In this document: piece after piece, positions 9,517-18,656 of the stretch
Position numbering within the stretch: position 1 is the stretch's first letter
Layout: every line of letters begins with the position of its first letter
Source: Croceicoccus naphthovorans
Lineage (GTDB): Bacteria; Pseudomonadota; Alphaproteobacteria; Sphingomonadales; Sphingomonadaceae
DNA: 64,000 nt
Assembly (NCBI RefSeq): GCF_001028705.1
Contig: NZ_CP011770.1
Span: 1,243,501 to 1,307,500, forward strand
Direction of reading: 5' to 3'
The notes under the pieces: generated by a model
What the model was told of the DNA's origin: nothing
What the model saw: the letters and a program-made list of their open reading frames with translations, nothing else
Database searches by the model: none
Translations under genes and position numbers: made by a program

Positions 9517-9974
9517 GCGGCGTGGGCGCTGCGGCGGCCAAGGTCGTCGCCGATCATCGCAAGGGTGGGTTGATCGCGCGGCTGTTTTCCCGGCGGGCGG
9601 CGGCCATGCTGGGGCGCAACACGGTTGCGTCGTGCCTGGCCTTTGCGGTCAGCTTTTCGGTCCTGTGGGTGCTGGTCGAACGATTCGCCGTGGGCGAGGT
9701 TCTGGCGGCCACCGTCGGCTTCGTCGTCGCCAATTCGCTGCACTACCTGTTGGGCCGAACGTGGATTTTCCGGGGTACTGACCGTGCGGTGGGCAAGGGT
9801 TATGTCTATTTCCTCGCCACCGGGGGCATGGGGCTGGCCATTACGATGGGCCTCTATGCGTTGGTGCTGGAATATACCGCGATCAACTACCTCGTCGCGC
9901 GGGTGTTCGTGTCGGTCTTTGCCGGACTGGCGATGTTCACGATCAACGCGACATTGAACTTCCGCCGACTATAA
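9513..9974 (+). CDS. GtrA family membrane protein
   Basis: A 153-aa protein with four predicted membrane helices in the C-terminal 115 residues. It carries features of the GtrA family, including VANSLHYLLGRTWIFRG, the usual N-x-x-x-x-x-x-R-x-W-x-F pattern. GtrA proteins are thought to help move polyprenyl-linked sugars across the inner membrane. The start ATG at 9513 overlaps the ferritin-like gene's stop by 4 bp. The glycosyltransferase 27 bp downstream fits a role in glycan or glycolipid assembly. Confidence 0.85.
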   Translation: MSGVGAAAAKVVADHRKGGLIARLFSRRAAAMLGRNTVASCLAFAVSFSVLWVLVERFAVGEVLAATVGFVVANSLHYLLGRTWIFRGTDRAVGKGYVYFLATGGMGLAITMGLYALVLEYTAINYLVARVFVSVFAGLAMFTINATLNFRRL

Positions 9975-10001
9975 GCGCCGCATCACGGGCGGAGGGATCG
10001 G

Positions 10002-11135
10002 ATGCGCATCGCGCTGTTTTCGGGCAATTACAATTATCTGCGCGAAGGCGCGAATCAGGCGTTGAACCGCCTCGTCGGCTGGCTGGAGGGCACGGCGGGG
10101 CATCAGGTTCGGGTCTATTCGCCTGTTACCGATACCCCCGCTTTCGAGCCTGCCGGAACGCTGGTGCCGGTCCCATCGATTGCCTTGCCGGTGCGGAGCG
10201 AGTTTCGGCTGGCGACGGGTTTGCCCAAAGCGATCCGGCGCAACATCGCGCAGTTCAAACCAGACATCGTGCACGTCTCCACGCCCGACATCCTGAACAC
10301 CCGCGCGCAGACTTTCGCCAAGCAAATCGGCGTGCCCGTGGTCGCCAGTCAGCACACCCTGTTCGAGACCTATCTCGACTATTACCGCATAGGCTGGCTG
10401 CGCCCACTGGCCGAAGCGCATCTGGACCGGTTCTATCGCCGCAGCGACCATGTCGTTACGCCGACCGAAACACTGGCGGCGCAGATGCGCGAAACGCGGG
10501 GCGATCGGCGGGCCAGCGTCTGGAGCCGGGGTATTGACCGCGCTTTGTTCGATCCCGCGAGGCGTTCGCCGGATTGGCGGCGTGCACAGGGCATCGCTGA
10601 TCACGAAATCGCGGTGCTGTTTTTCGGGCGGCTGGTGCTGGAAAAGGGCATCGCCGACTATGTCGAGGCGATCCGCCGTTTGCGGGCGCAAGGTCTGCCC
10701 GTCCGCCCGCTGGTGGTGGGTGAGGGGCCGGGGCGCAGCGCGTTCGGCCCGCTCGACGATGCGGTGCTGACTGGGCATCTGGAGGGCGAAGCATTGGCCC
10801 GCGCGGTGGCGAGCGCCGATCTCTTTCACCATCCCAGCACGACCGAGACGTTTGGCAACGTCGTGCTGGAAGGTTTGGCGGCGGGCTTGCCGATTGTCGC
10901 CGCCGATGCGCCGGGATCGCGCGAATTGCTCGATCACGGGGCGGCGGGGGTTCTCTACGCACCGCGCGATCTGGATGCGGCGGTCGCGGCGTTGGCTGGG
11001 CTTGCTGCCGACCGGGACAGTCGCAAAGCTATGGTTAAGGCCGCCCGCAACCGCAGCGGGGGCTTTTCCTGGGACGCCGCCTCCGCTTCGGTAGAGCAGG
11101 TCTATCGCGACCTGCTCGGCGATACCCGCCCATAA
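10002..11135 (+). CDS. Glycosyltransferase family 4 (GT-B fold)
   Basis: A 377-aa GT-B glycosyltransferase. The N-terminal half shows LFSGNYNYLREGANQALNRL and HVSTPDILN. The C-terminal half shows AVLFFGRLVLEKGIADYVEA, VVGEGPGR, and the HPSTTETFGNVVLEGLAAGLP segment holding the E-x7-E donor-binding motif. The layout resembles GDP-mannose-dependent alpha-mannosyltransferases such as MgtA/PimB-like enzymes; the exact sugar and acceptor are not known. GGAGGG lies 7 bases before the ATG. It probably works with the GtrA-like carrier just upstream. Confidence 0.87.
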   Translation: MRIALFSGNYNYLREGANQALNRLVGWLEGTAGHQVRVYSPVTDTPAFEPAGTLVPVPSIALPVRSEFRLATGLPKAIRRNIAQFKPDIVHVSTPDILNTRAQTFAKQIGVPVVASQHTLFETYLDYYRIGWLRPLAEAHLDRFYRRSDHVVTPTETLAAQMRETRGDRRASVWSRGIDRALFDPARRSPDWRRAQGIADHEIAVLFFGRLVLEKGIADYVEAIRRLRAQGLPVRPLVVGEGPGRSAFGPLDDAVLTGHLEGEALARAVASADLFHHPSTTETFGNVVLEGLAAGLPIVAADAPGSRELLDHGAAGVLYAPRDLDAAVAALAGLAADRDSRKAMVKAARNRSGGFSWDAASASVEQVYRDLLGDTRP

Positions 11136-11160
11136 AAAAGGGGCACCCGCAGGCGCCCCT
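11134..11160 (-). terminator. Intrinsic terminator between the glycosyltransferase and peroxiredoxin genes
   Basis: A 6-bp GC stem (11139-11144 with 11155-11160) is followed on the minus strand by a T run (11134-11139). It closes the peroxiredoxin transcript and sits right after the glycosyltransferase stop. Confidence 0.7.
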
Positions 11161-11184
11161 CTCTTATTGGGATCGATCCGGCTC

Positions 11185-11664
11185 TCAGAGCTGGCCGAGC
11201 ATGTGCTCTGCGCTCGATACCTCGAAGCTGCCGCCTTCTTCGACATTCAGCTGCGTGACCTTGCCGTCGTCGACAACCGCCGACCAACGCGATCCGCGCT
11301 GGCCCAGGCCAAAGCCCGAACCGTCCATCGTCAGGCCCAGCGCCTTGGCCATCTCGCCATTGCCGTCGGCCAGCATGGTGATCGCTTCGGAACCGTCGCG
11401 TTCCTTCCACGCCTGCATGACGAAGGGATCGTTGACGGCGGTGCAGGCGATTTCGTCCACGCCCTTGGCCTTCAGTTCGTCCGCCTTTTCGACGAAGCCC
11501 GGCAGGTGCTTGGCCGAACAGGTCGGGGTGAACGCGCCCGGAACCGAGAACAGCGCGACTTTCTTGCCCGCGAAGTAATCCTTCGACGAAACCTTTTCCG
11601 GACCCTCCGAGGTTGCCTTTACCAGCGTCACATCGGGCAGCGAGTCCCCAACCGAAATCGTCAT
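11185..11664 (-). CDS. Peroxiredoxin, Prx5 family
   Basis: Reduces hydrogen peroxide and organic peroxides using thiols. The 159-aa product has the Prx5 peroxidatic motif VPGAFTPTCSAKHLPGF, with Cys49 as the reactive cysteine, then the Prx5-type VNDPFVMQAW and RGSRWSAVVDDG. A second cysteine (Cys74 in EIACTAVND) is present, but whether it resolves the disulfide is not clear. AAAGGATAA is the ribosome site. It is a single gene convergent with the glycosyltransferase. Confidence 0.92.
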   Translation of the reverse strand: MTISVGDSLPDVTLVKATSEGPEKVSSKDYFAGKKVALFSVPGAFTPTCSAKHLPGFVEKADELKAKGVDEIACTAVNDPFVMQAWKERDGSEAITMLADGNGEMAKALGLTMDGSGFGLGQRGSRWSAVVDDGKVTQLNVEEGGSFEVSSAEHMLGQL

Positions 11665-11852
11665 GTGCTTATCCTTTCAAGCGTGTCTTGCGCAGGCGAC
11701 AGATAGCGACGGTCTGTGACACCGCAAGGCGTGACCCGCCGTATCGTGGTTAAAATCGCTTTACTGCCTGCCTTTAAGTTTCCGTAAAGTTATTGGCGGA
11801 GGCTGCACCCCATCGAAGACCAGCCAGATTCATCGATCGGGGAGCATCAACA

Positions 11853-12323
11853 ATGGGAATTTTCGGAAAGTTCATTGCGACCGCGGCATCGGCCGGGCTT
11901 GTCGCCGCCGCCTTCACGCCGGCTCAGGCCGCAGCCAGCGACTATTCCAGCGCCGAAAAGCTGCGCAAGCTGGACATCATGCTGATGGTGACCGCGCTGC
12001 GCTGCCGCCATGGGGCCGACGGGTTTCAGCGCGATTACGACAAGTTTGCGGTGAAGCATAACGTCGCGCTGCAGGGTGCCGCCCGCACGCTGCAAACGTC
12101 GTATAACAGCAAGTACGGCGCCAAGGGTGCCAAGCGTCATCTGGACAAGATCAGCGTCAGCATGGCCAACCAGTACGGTCAGGGCCATCCTTGGCTGGAA
12201 TGCGCGGAATTGAAGCAGGTAACCAGCGATCTCGCCGCGGATCGGGACAGCCACCGACTCCTGGCGGCGGCTGACCAGTTGCTTGCAAAAAGCCGGCCCG
12301 CGCGCTTCGCTTCCTCCTTTTAA
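11853..12323 (+). CDS. Secreted hypothetical protein
   Basis: A 156-aa protein of unknown function. Residues 1-26 (MGIFGKFIATAASAGLVAAA... TPAQA) are a clear Sec signal peptide with an AQA cleavage site. The mature part is helical, with conserved-looking MVTALRCRHGADGFQRDY and HPWLECAELK, the two cysteines of which could pair in the periplasm. The start at 11853 is chosen because it begins the signal peptide and has GGGGAG upstream; an earlier ATG at 11793 would bury it. It is followed by about 260 bp before ahcY. Confidence 0.75.
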   Translation: MGIFGKFIATAASAGLVAAAFTPAQAAASDYSSAEKLRKLDIMLMVTALRCRHGADGFQRDYDKFAVKHNVALQGAARTLQTSYNSKYGAKGAKRHLDKISVSMANQYGQGHPWLECAELKQVTSDLAADRDSHRLLAAADQLLAKSRPARFASSF

Positions 12324-12440
12324 AGTGAGGCACGCAAAACCGGCACACGGTTCGTCCATGCGCCAGCCGCCAGGGGTGCGTGGATGAAACAGGGGATCAC
12401 TGCGGGGGTCGCCTCGATGGTTTCGACCGGGTCACGAGGG

Positions 12441-12502
12441 GGGCCGCGGTGATCGTGTCAGGGCCGCGGGGTGATATAAAGGTTTCTTTATATTTGCCCT
12501 GA
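12441..12502 (+). promoter_or_regulatory. Structured 5' leader of ahcY (candidate cis-regulatory RNA)
   Basis: Two near-identical blocks (GGGCCGCGG then TGAT, at 12441-12453 and 12461-12475) lead into a nested fold. The outer 7-bp stem TCAGGGC/GCCCTGA (12458-12464 with 12496-12502) encloses an internal loop and a perfect 8-bp hairpin ATATAAAG-GTTT-CTTTATAT (12474-12493). It ends 9 bases before the terminator ahead of ahcY. The structure is seen directly; that it binds a ligand is inference. It does not match the SAH riboswitch core as I remember it. Confidence 0.45.
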
Positions 12503-12510
12503 GGACGGAG

Positions 12511-12555
12511 AGCGGGTAGAGGCCGGAGCCATCCGGGTACTCTACCCGCTTTTCC
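12511..12555 (+). terminator. Intrinsic terminator / attenuator just before ahcY
   Basis: An 11-bp perfect stem (12511-12521 with 12540-12550), with a second CCGG/CCGG pairing in its loop, runs into TTTTCC. It ends 28 bases before the ahcY GTG and 10-15 bases before its ribosome site, the position expected of a transcription attenuator. Confidence 0.75.
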
Positions 12556-12582
12556 TGTTTCATGCCTCCAGAGGAGCAGCCC

Positions 12583-14004
<1,422 letters not shown>

Positions 14005-14135
14005 TCGCCCGTTTGCGGGGCGGCGGGCTTCGGTTCGTCGCCCCGTGGCGATATCCTGACGGAAATTGATTTTTTTCCGGGTGCTATCGCCCCTGCCTGT
14101 TGTCTTGCGCGCGGGAGGGGCATAGCCGTTGATCC

Positions 14136-16466
14136 ATGGGTAACTGGTGGGGTCAGGATACGATAGAGATCGGGGTTCCGGCGCTCGTGCTGCTGGGCCT
14201 GATGATGGCGTGCTGGACCGCGGCCGCCGCCTGGACGCTGCTGGCCGCGCGGCGCAGTTCGCTCACCGCCCGCCGCGACAAGCTGCGCGTTCTGCGCATG
14301 ACCCGGATGATGGACGAGGCACCTGCCTTGCCCCTGTTGGTGCGGGCCGATGGGCGAATAGAGGCGTCGGACCGGTTGGCGGGCTGGTTTGGGCTGGATG
14401 CCCTGCCCAATACGATCACCGAACTGGCGGGTGAGGGCGCGCGCGGGGTGCCGCGGGCGGAGATCGACGCCCTGTACGAACATGTCCGCCGCACGCTGAG
14501 TTCCGCCGCCCCGTTTCGCATGGTCCTGCATCCGCAGGGAGAGGGGCACGCGCTGGCGGTGACGGGGCATCTGGCCGATCCGCAGGTATCGCGCGGCGGG
14601 GCCGTGCTGGTCTGGCTGGTCGATGCCAGCGACAGCGCGACCCAGATTGCCCGCCTGACCGAAAGTGCAGAGCGTGCTCGGACCGATTTTTCCTCGCTTG
14701 TCGGCCTGATCGAAGCCGCGCCGGTACCGATGTGGTTCCGCGCCGCCGATGGTCGCCTTCGTCTCGTCAACAGCGCCTATGTCGCGGCGGTCGGCGGCGA
14801 GAGCGCGGAAGACGTGGTGGCCAGCAATATCGAACTGGTCGAGGAGCATGAGGGCGTCTCCGCGAAACAGGTCGCCCTGGAAGCGCGCAAAAGCGGTCAG
14901 GCGATTCAGCGCAACCTGATGGCCACGATCGAGGGCGAGCGTCGCGCGGTAAAAGTCAGCGACCTTCCTGTCGGAGACGAAGGTATCGCGGGCTATGCCA
15001 TCGATGTCGAAGAATTTGAGATGCTTGCCCGCGAATATCGCGCATTCCGCGCGGCGCAGCGGGCTTTATTGGATCAGTTGTCTTCTGGCGTCGCGCAGTT
15101 CGATGCCGGTCGCAACCTGATCTTCGTGAACCTGCCGATGCAGCGCCTGTTTCGCCTGCCGCCAAGTATCGGGCAGGAATCGACGCCCATCGGCGAAGTG
15201 TTCGGCGTGATGCGCGACGCGGGCCGCTTGCCAGAAGTGCGCGATTTTCCGGCATGGCGGCGCGAAAAGGATAACTGGTTCACCGCCAGCGAGGCGCAGG
15301 ACGAGGAATGGGTGCTGCCCGACGGAAGTCACCTGCGCATCGTTGCCCAGCCAATGCCCGATGGCGGCTTGATGATGATTGTCGAGGACCGCACCGAACA
15401 GCTGCAACTGGCCAGCGCGCGCGATACCCTGTTGCGGGTGCGGACTGCGATGCAGGACAGCCTGTTCGAAGGCGTTGCCGTGATTGCTCCCGACGGTTGT
15501 CTGCAATTGTGGAACCGGCGCTTCGCGTCCGAATGGTCGCTGTCGGAAGACTTCCTTGGCAGCCACCCGCATATCGATGCCTTGCTGGAGGCGCTGGCCC
15601 CGCGCCTGAACGCCCCGTCCGATGCGCGAAGGATCGGGATGGTGATCGAGGCGGCAACGCTCCGCCGCGAGCAGACGGGCGGGCGGGTGACGCTGTCCGA
15701 TGGTCGGACGATGGCCCTGATGGGCGTGCCGCTGCCCGACGGGAACGGCATGCTGACCAGCCTCGACATCACCGATTCGCAAAAGGCCGAAGCGGCGCTG
15801 CTCGAACGAAATCAGGCCCTGGTCGAGGCGGATGCGGTCAAGACGCGGTTCCTGGCGAACATGAGTTATGAGTTCCGCACGCCGCTGACCTCTATCACCG
15901 GGTTTGCCGAGATGCTGCGCGACGGTGTTGCGGGTGAGTTGAGCGAGGCCGGGGCGGAATATGTCACTGCGATCCTCGAATCGACTGCGCGCCTGTCGGA
16001 CCAGATCGAATCGGTGCTGGACCTGACGCAGAGCGAGGCGGGGCTGTTGCCGCTGGCGCGAGAGACGATCGAACTGATGCCTCTGATGACCCGGCTGGTG
16101 CACGATCGCGCGCAGAATATCGAGGCGGCGGGGATTACGCTTAACCTGCGCGGCGACCGCACGGCGGGCACGGTCATCGGCGATCCGCGACGGCTGGCGC
16201 GGGCAATCGGCAATGTCATAGACAACGCGATTGCGGTGACCGGGAAGGACGGGCGGATCAACATCGACCTGAAACGCCGCCGAGAAGGGCCGCGCATCAT
16301 GATCCACTATCAGACCGGAGCGACCGGGCCGGAGGCGGAGATTGCGCGGCAAAATGCGGGTCTGGGCCTGCCGCTCGCGCGTGAATTGATCGAGGCGCAC
16401 GACGGTTCGATAGAATTCATGCAGCACGCCAATTCAGGCATTACCGCAACCATCGCGCTGCCGTGA
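14136..16466 (+). CDS. divL: DivL-type PAS sensor kinase with tyrosine in the H-box
   Basis: A 776-aa membrane-linked sensor. One N-terminal membrane helix (about residues 12-38) is followed by several PAS-like segments (about 50-170, 190-290, 305-420 and 430-540), a HisKA dimer helix and an ATPase domain with NVIDNAIAVT and GLGLPLARELIEAHDG. The H-box reads NMSYEFRTPLT, with Tyr578 where kinases carry the phospho-His. This substitution and the position next to tsaE match Caulobacter DivL, which controls the CckA-CtrA cell-cycle pathway through DivK rather than as a normal kinase. The role here is inferred from that homology. Confidence 0.87.
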   Translation: MGNWWGQDTIEIGVPALVLLGLMMACWTAAAAWTLLAARRSSLTARRDKLRVLRMTRMMDEAPALPLLVRADGRIEASDRLAGWFGLDALPNTITELAGEGARGVPRAEIDALYEHVRRTLSSAAPFRMVLHPQGEGHALAVTGHLADPQVSRGGAVLVWLVDASDSATQIARLTESAERARTDFSSLVGLIEAAPVPMWFRAADGRLRLVNSAYVAAVGGESAEDVVASNIELVEEHEGVSAKQVALEARKSGQAIQRNLMATIEGERRAVKVSDLPVGDEGIAGYAIDVEEFEMLAREYRAFRAAQRALLDQLSSGVAQFDAGRNLIFVNLPMQRLFRLPPSIGQESTPIGEVFGVMRDAGRLPEVRDFPAWRREKDNWFTASEAQDEEWVLPDGSHLRIVAQPMPDGGLMMIVEDRTEQLQLASARDTLLRVRTAMQDSLFEGVAVIAPDGCLQLWNRRFASEWSLSEDFLGSHPHIDALLEALAPRLNAPSDARRIGMVIEAATLRREQTGGRVTLSDGRTMALMGVPLPDGNGMLTSLDITDSQKAEAALLERNQALVEADAVKTRFLANMSYEFRTPLTSITGFAEMLRDGVAGELSEAGAEYVTAILESTARLSDQIESVLDLTQSEAGLLPLARETIELMPLMTRLVHDRAQNIEAAGITLNLRGDRTAGTVIGDPRRLARAIGNVIDNAIAVTGKDGRINIDLKRRREGPRIMIHYQTGATGPEAEIARQNAGLGLPLARELIEAHDGSIEFMQHANSGITATIALP

Positions 16467-16918
16467 CCGACGCTGCGCCGACCCGGTTGCCCGATCTTGC
16501 CGCCACCGAGGCATTTGGTGCGAGGATCGCGCGCCTGTTGCGCCCCGGCGATGTCGTCGCGCTGTCGGGTGGGCTGGGGGCGGGCAAGACCACGCTCGCC
16601 CGCGCGATTGTCGCTGCGCTTGGGCATGAGGGCGAAGTACCCAGCCCAACGTTCGCGATCATCCAGACCTATGATCCGCCCGCCGTGCGCCTGCCGCTCG
16701 TTCATGCCGATTTCTATCGGTTGGACGATCCGGCAGAGGTCGAGGAACTTGGATTGGACGACTATCGCGATGGCGCTGCGCTGCTTGCCGAATGGCCCGA
16801 ACACGCCGGCGGTTTCGCGCATGAACGCGGATGCCTCTCGATCCGGTTGGAAACGGCGGATGAGGGGCGGTTGGCGATTGTCACTGCCGGGCAAGATTGG
16901 CTAGACCGCCTGCCATGA
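16463..16918 (+). CDS. tsaE: tRNA threonylcarbamoyladenosine synthesis ATPase TsaE
   Basis: Part of the TsaB-TsaD-TsaE complex that forms t6A at position 37 of ANN-decoding tRNAs. The 151-aa protein has the Walker A loop SGGLGAGKTTLARAIV near residues 36-50, SPTFAIIQTY, and HADFYRLDDPAEVEELGLDDY, all diagnostic of TsaE. It starts at GTG 16463, overlapping the divL stop (GTGA), and its own stop overlaps the next gene's ATG. Confidence 0.95.
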   Translation: MTDAAPTRLPDLAATEAFGARIARLLRPGDVVALSGGLGAGKTTLARAIVAALGHEGEVPSPTFAIIQTYDPPAVRLPLVHADFYRLDDPAEVEELGLDDYRDGAALLAEWPEHAGGFAHERGCLSIRLETADEGRLAIVTAGQDWLDRLP

Positions 16919-17928
16919 ACGCTGCTGTTACGCCCGATACCGCTCCGCCCCATGCTCGTGCCTTTCTGGATGCCGCCGGGTGGGGCGATTCGGCGATAGA
17001 GCCGCTGGCTGGCGACGCCTCTTTCCGGCGCTATTTCCGCATTGTGCGCGGCGACGAAAGCGCGATGCTGATGGACGCGCCGCCGCCGAACGAGGATCCG
17101 CGCCCGTTTCTGAACGCGGCGCATTACCTGTTGCAGCACGGCTTTCGCGCGCCGCAGGTTCTGGCCGAGGATGCGGCCCAGGGTTTGGTGCTGCTCGAAG
17201 ATTTCGGGCACCGCCGGATGCGCGATCATCTCGACGATGTGCCCGATGACGAGACGCCGGTTTATCGCGACGCCGTGTCGGTTTTGGCCAAGCTGCACGC
17301 CGCGCCCGCCGGGCCGTTCCGCCCTTATGACCTGAACGAATACCTGCGTGAGGCAAAGCTGTTCACCGAGTGGTTCTGCGTTGCGCATGGGCTGTCTGTG
17401 GACGATGCCGGGTACGAGGCCGCTTGGCGCGAGGTGATGGAGCCGGTTCTGGCCGCGCAAGGTTCGGGCGTGACCGTGCTGCGCGATTATCATGCCGAGA
17501 ATATCATGCTGCTCTCTCCCGATGATGCGGGGTTCGAATCCTATGGGCAGGGCTTGCTGGATTTTCAGGACGCGCTGAACGGGCATCCGGCCTACGATCT
17601 GGTTTCGCTGTTGCAGGACGCTCGGCGCGATGTCGATCCGTCGCTGGAGGCAGAGATGCTGCGGCATTACTTGCAGCATGTTGCCGATGAAGAGGCGTTT
17701 CTGGCCGACTATGCCCGGCTTGGCGCGCAGCGGAATGCCAAGATCGTCGGCATATTCGTGCGGCTGTCGCGGCGTGACGGCAAGCACCGCTATCTCGATC
17801 TGATTCCGCGAGTCTGGGCTCTGATGGAACGCGATCTGGCGCACCCGGCGCTGGAACCGCTGGCGCGGTGGATAGACGCGAATATTCCTTCCGACCTGCG
17901 CGCCAAGGGGGGGGCGACGCCCGCGTGA
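16915..17928 (+). CDS. amgK: AmgK-like N-acetylmuramate/N-acetylglucosamine kinase
   Basis: A 337-aa protein of the aminoglycoside-phosphotransferase fold. It shows LAGDASFRRYFRI near the N-terminus, the catalytic loop LRDYHAENIMLL and the metal-binding LLDFQDALNGHPAYDLVSLLQDARRD-type segment. These match the AmgK group, which phosphorylates the anomeric position of MurNAc and GlcNAc recovered from the cell wall. The direct MurU neighbour supports this. It starts at ATG 16915 (overlap ATGA with tsaE) and ends overlapping the murU GTG. Confidence 0.87.
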   Translation: MNAAVTPDTAPPHARAFLDAAGWGDSAIEPLAGDASFRRYFRIVRGDESAMLMDAPPPNEDPRPFLNAAHYLLQHGFRAPQVLAEDAAQGLVLLEDFGHRRMRDHLDDVPDDETPVYRDAVSVLAKLHAAPAGPFRPYDLNEYLREAKLFTEWFCVAHGLSVDDAGYEAAWREVMEPVLAAQGSGVTVLRDYHAENIMLLSPDDAGFESYGQGLLDFQDALNGHPAYDLVSLLQDARRDVDPSLEAEMLRHYLQHVADEEAFLADYARLGAQRNAKIVGIFVRLSRRDGKHRYLDLIPRVWALMERDLAHPALEPLARWIDANIPSDLRAKGGATPA

Positions 17929-18656
17929 CGTTGGGCAAGGAACCGCTGGCGACCGATGTCGCGATGGTCATGGCGGCCGGGCTGGGCAAGCGGATGCGCC
18001 CGCTGACGGTCAGCCGCCCGAAACCGATGGTCAAGGTCTGCGGCAAGCCGCTGCTCGATCACGCGCTGGACCGGTTGTCGGCGGCGGGCGTTTCGCGCGC
18101 GGTTGTAAACGTGCACTACCTTGCCGATGCGATCGAGGCGCATGTGAAGCTGCGCCAAAGCCCCCAAGTCACCGTTTCTGACGAGCGGGAGCAGTTGCTG
18201 GAAACCGGCGGCGGGCTGGTCAAAGCGCAGGAATTGCTGGGCGATACGTTCTTCTGCCTCAATTCCGATGCCATGTGGCTGGATGGCCCGCGCGATGTGT
18301 TTCGCCAGCTTTCGACCGCGTGGGATGCGGAGAAGATGGACGCGCTGCTTCTGCTTGTACCGCATCCGCGCGCGCACAATTATCGCGGGGTGGGCGACTT
18401 TCATCTCGACGCAACCGGGCGGGTAAGCCGCCGCAAGGCGGGCCGCGTCGCGCCCTTCGTGTTCAGCGGCATTCAGCTGTGTTCATCCCGCCTGCTGCGT
18501 GATCCGCCAGACGAGGCGAAGTTCAGCACAAATGTATTCTGGAGCCGCGCGATCGAGGAAGGCCGCCTATACGGCACGATCCATAGCGGGGAGTGGATAG
18601 AGATCGGCCAGCCCGAGCATATCGCCCCGGCCGAGGAGCTGTTCACGCGTGTCTGA
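17925..18656 (+). CDS. murU: MurNAc-1-phosphate uridylyltransferase MurU-like
   Basis: A 243-aa sugar nucleotidyltransferase. The N-terminal AMVMAAGLGKRMRPLTVSRPKPMVKVCGKPLLDHAL holds the G-x-G-x-R-M nucleotide loop and the catalytic Lys; FFCLNSDAMW gives the metal-binding Asp. With AmgK it would return MurNAc to UDP-MurNAc, bypassing de novo synthesis and lowering fosfomycin sensitivity, as known in Pseudomonas. The GTG at 17925 overlaps the amgK stop. A general sugar-1-phosphate nucleotidyltransferase is the alternative, made less likely by context. Confidence 0.87.
   Translation: MTLGKEPLATDVAMVMAAGLGKRMRPLTVSRPKPMVKVCGKPLLDHALDRLSAAGVSRAVVNVHYLADAIEAHVKLRQSPQVTVSDEREQLLETGGGLVKAQELLGDTFFCLNSDAMWLDGPRDVFRQLSTAWDAEKMDALLLLVPHPRAHNYRGVGDFHLDATGRVSRRKAGRVAPFVFSGIQLCSSRLLRDPPDEAKFSTNVFWSRAIEEGRLYGTIHSGEWIEIGQPEHIAPAEELFTRV

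Noticed and set aside
12441..12555. Known SAH riboswitch before ahcY
   Set aside because: The conserved core I remember for that class is not found, so I list the leader only as a candidate of unknown type.
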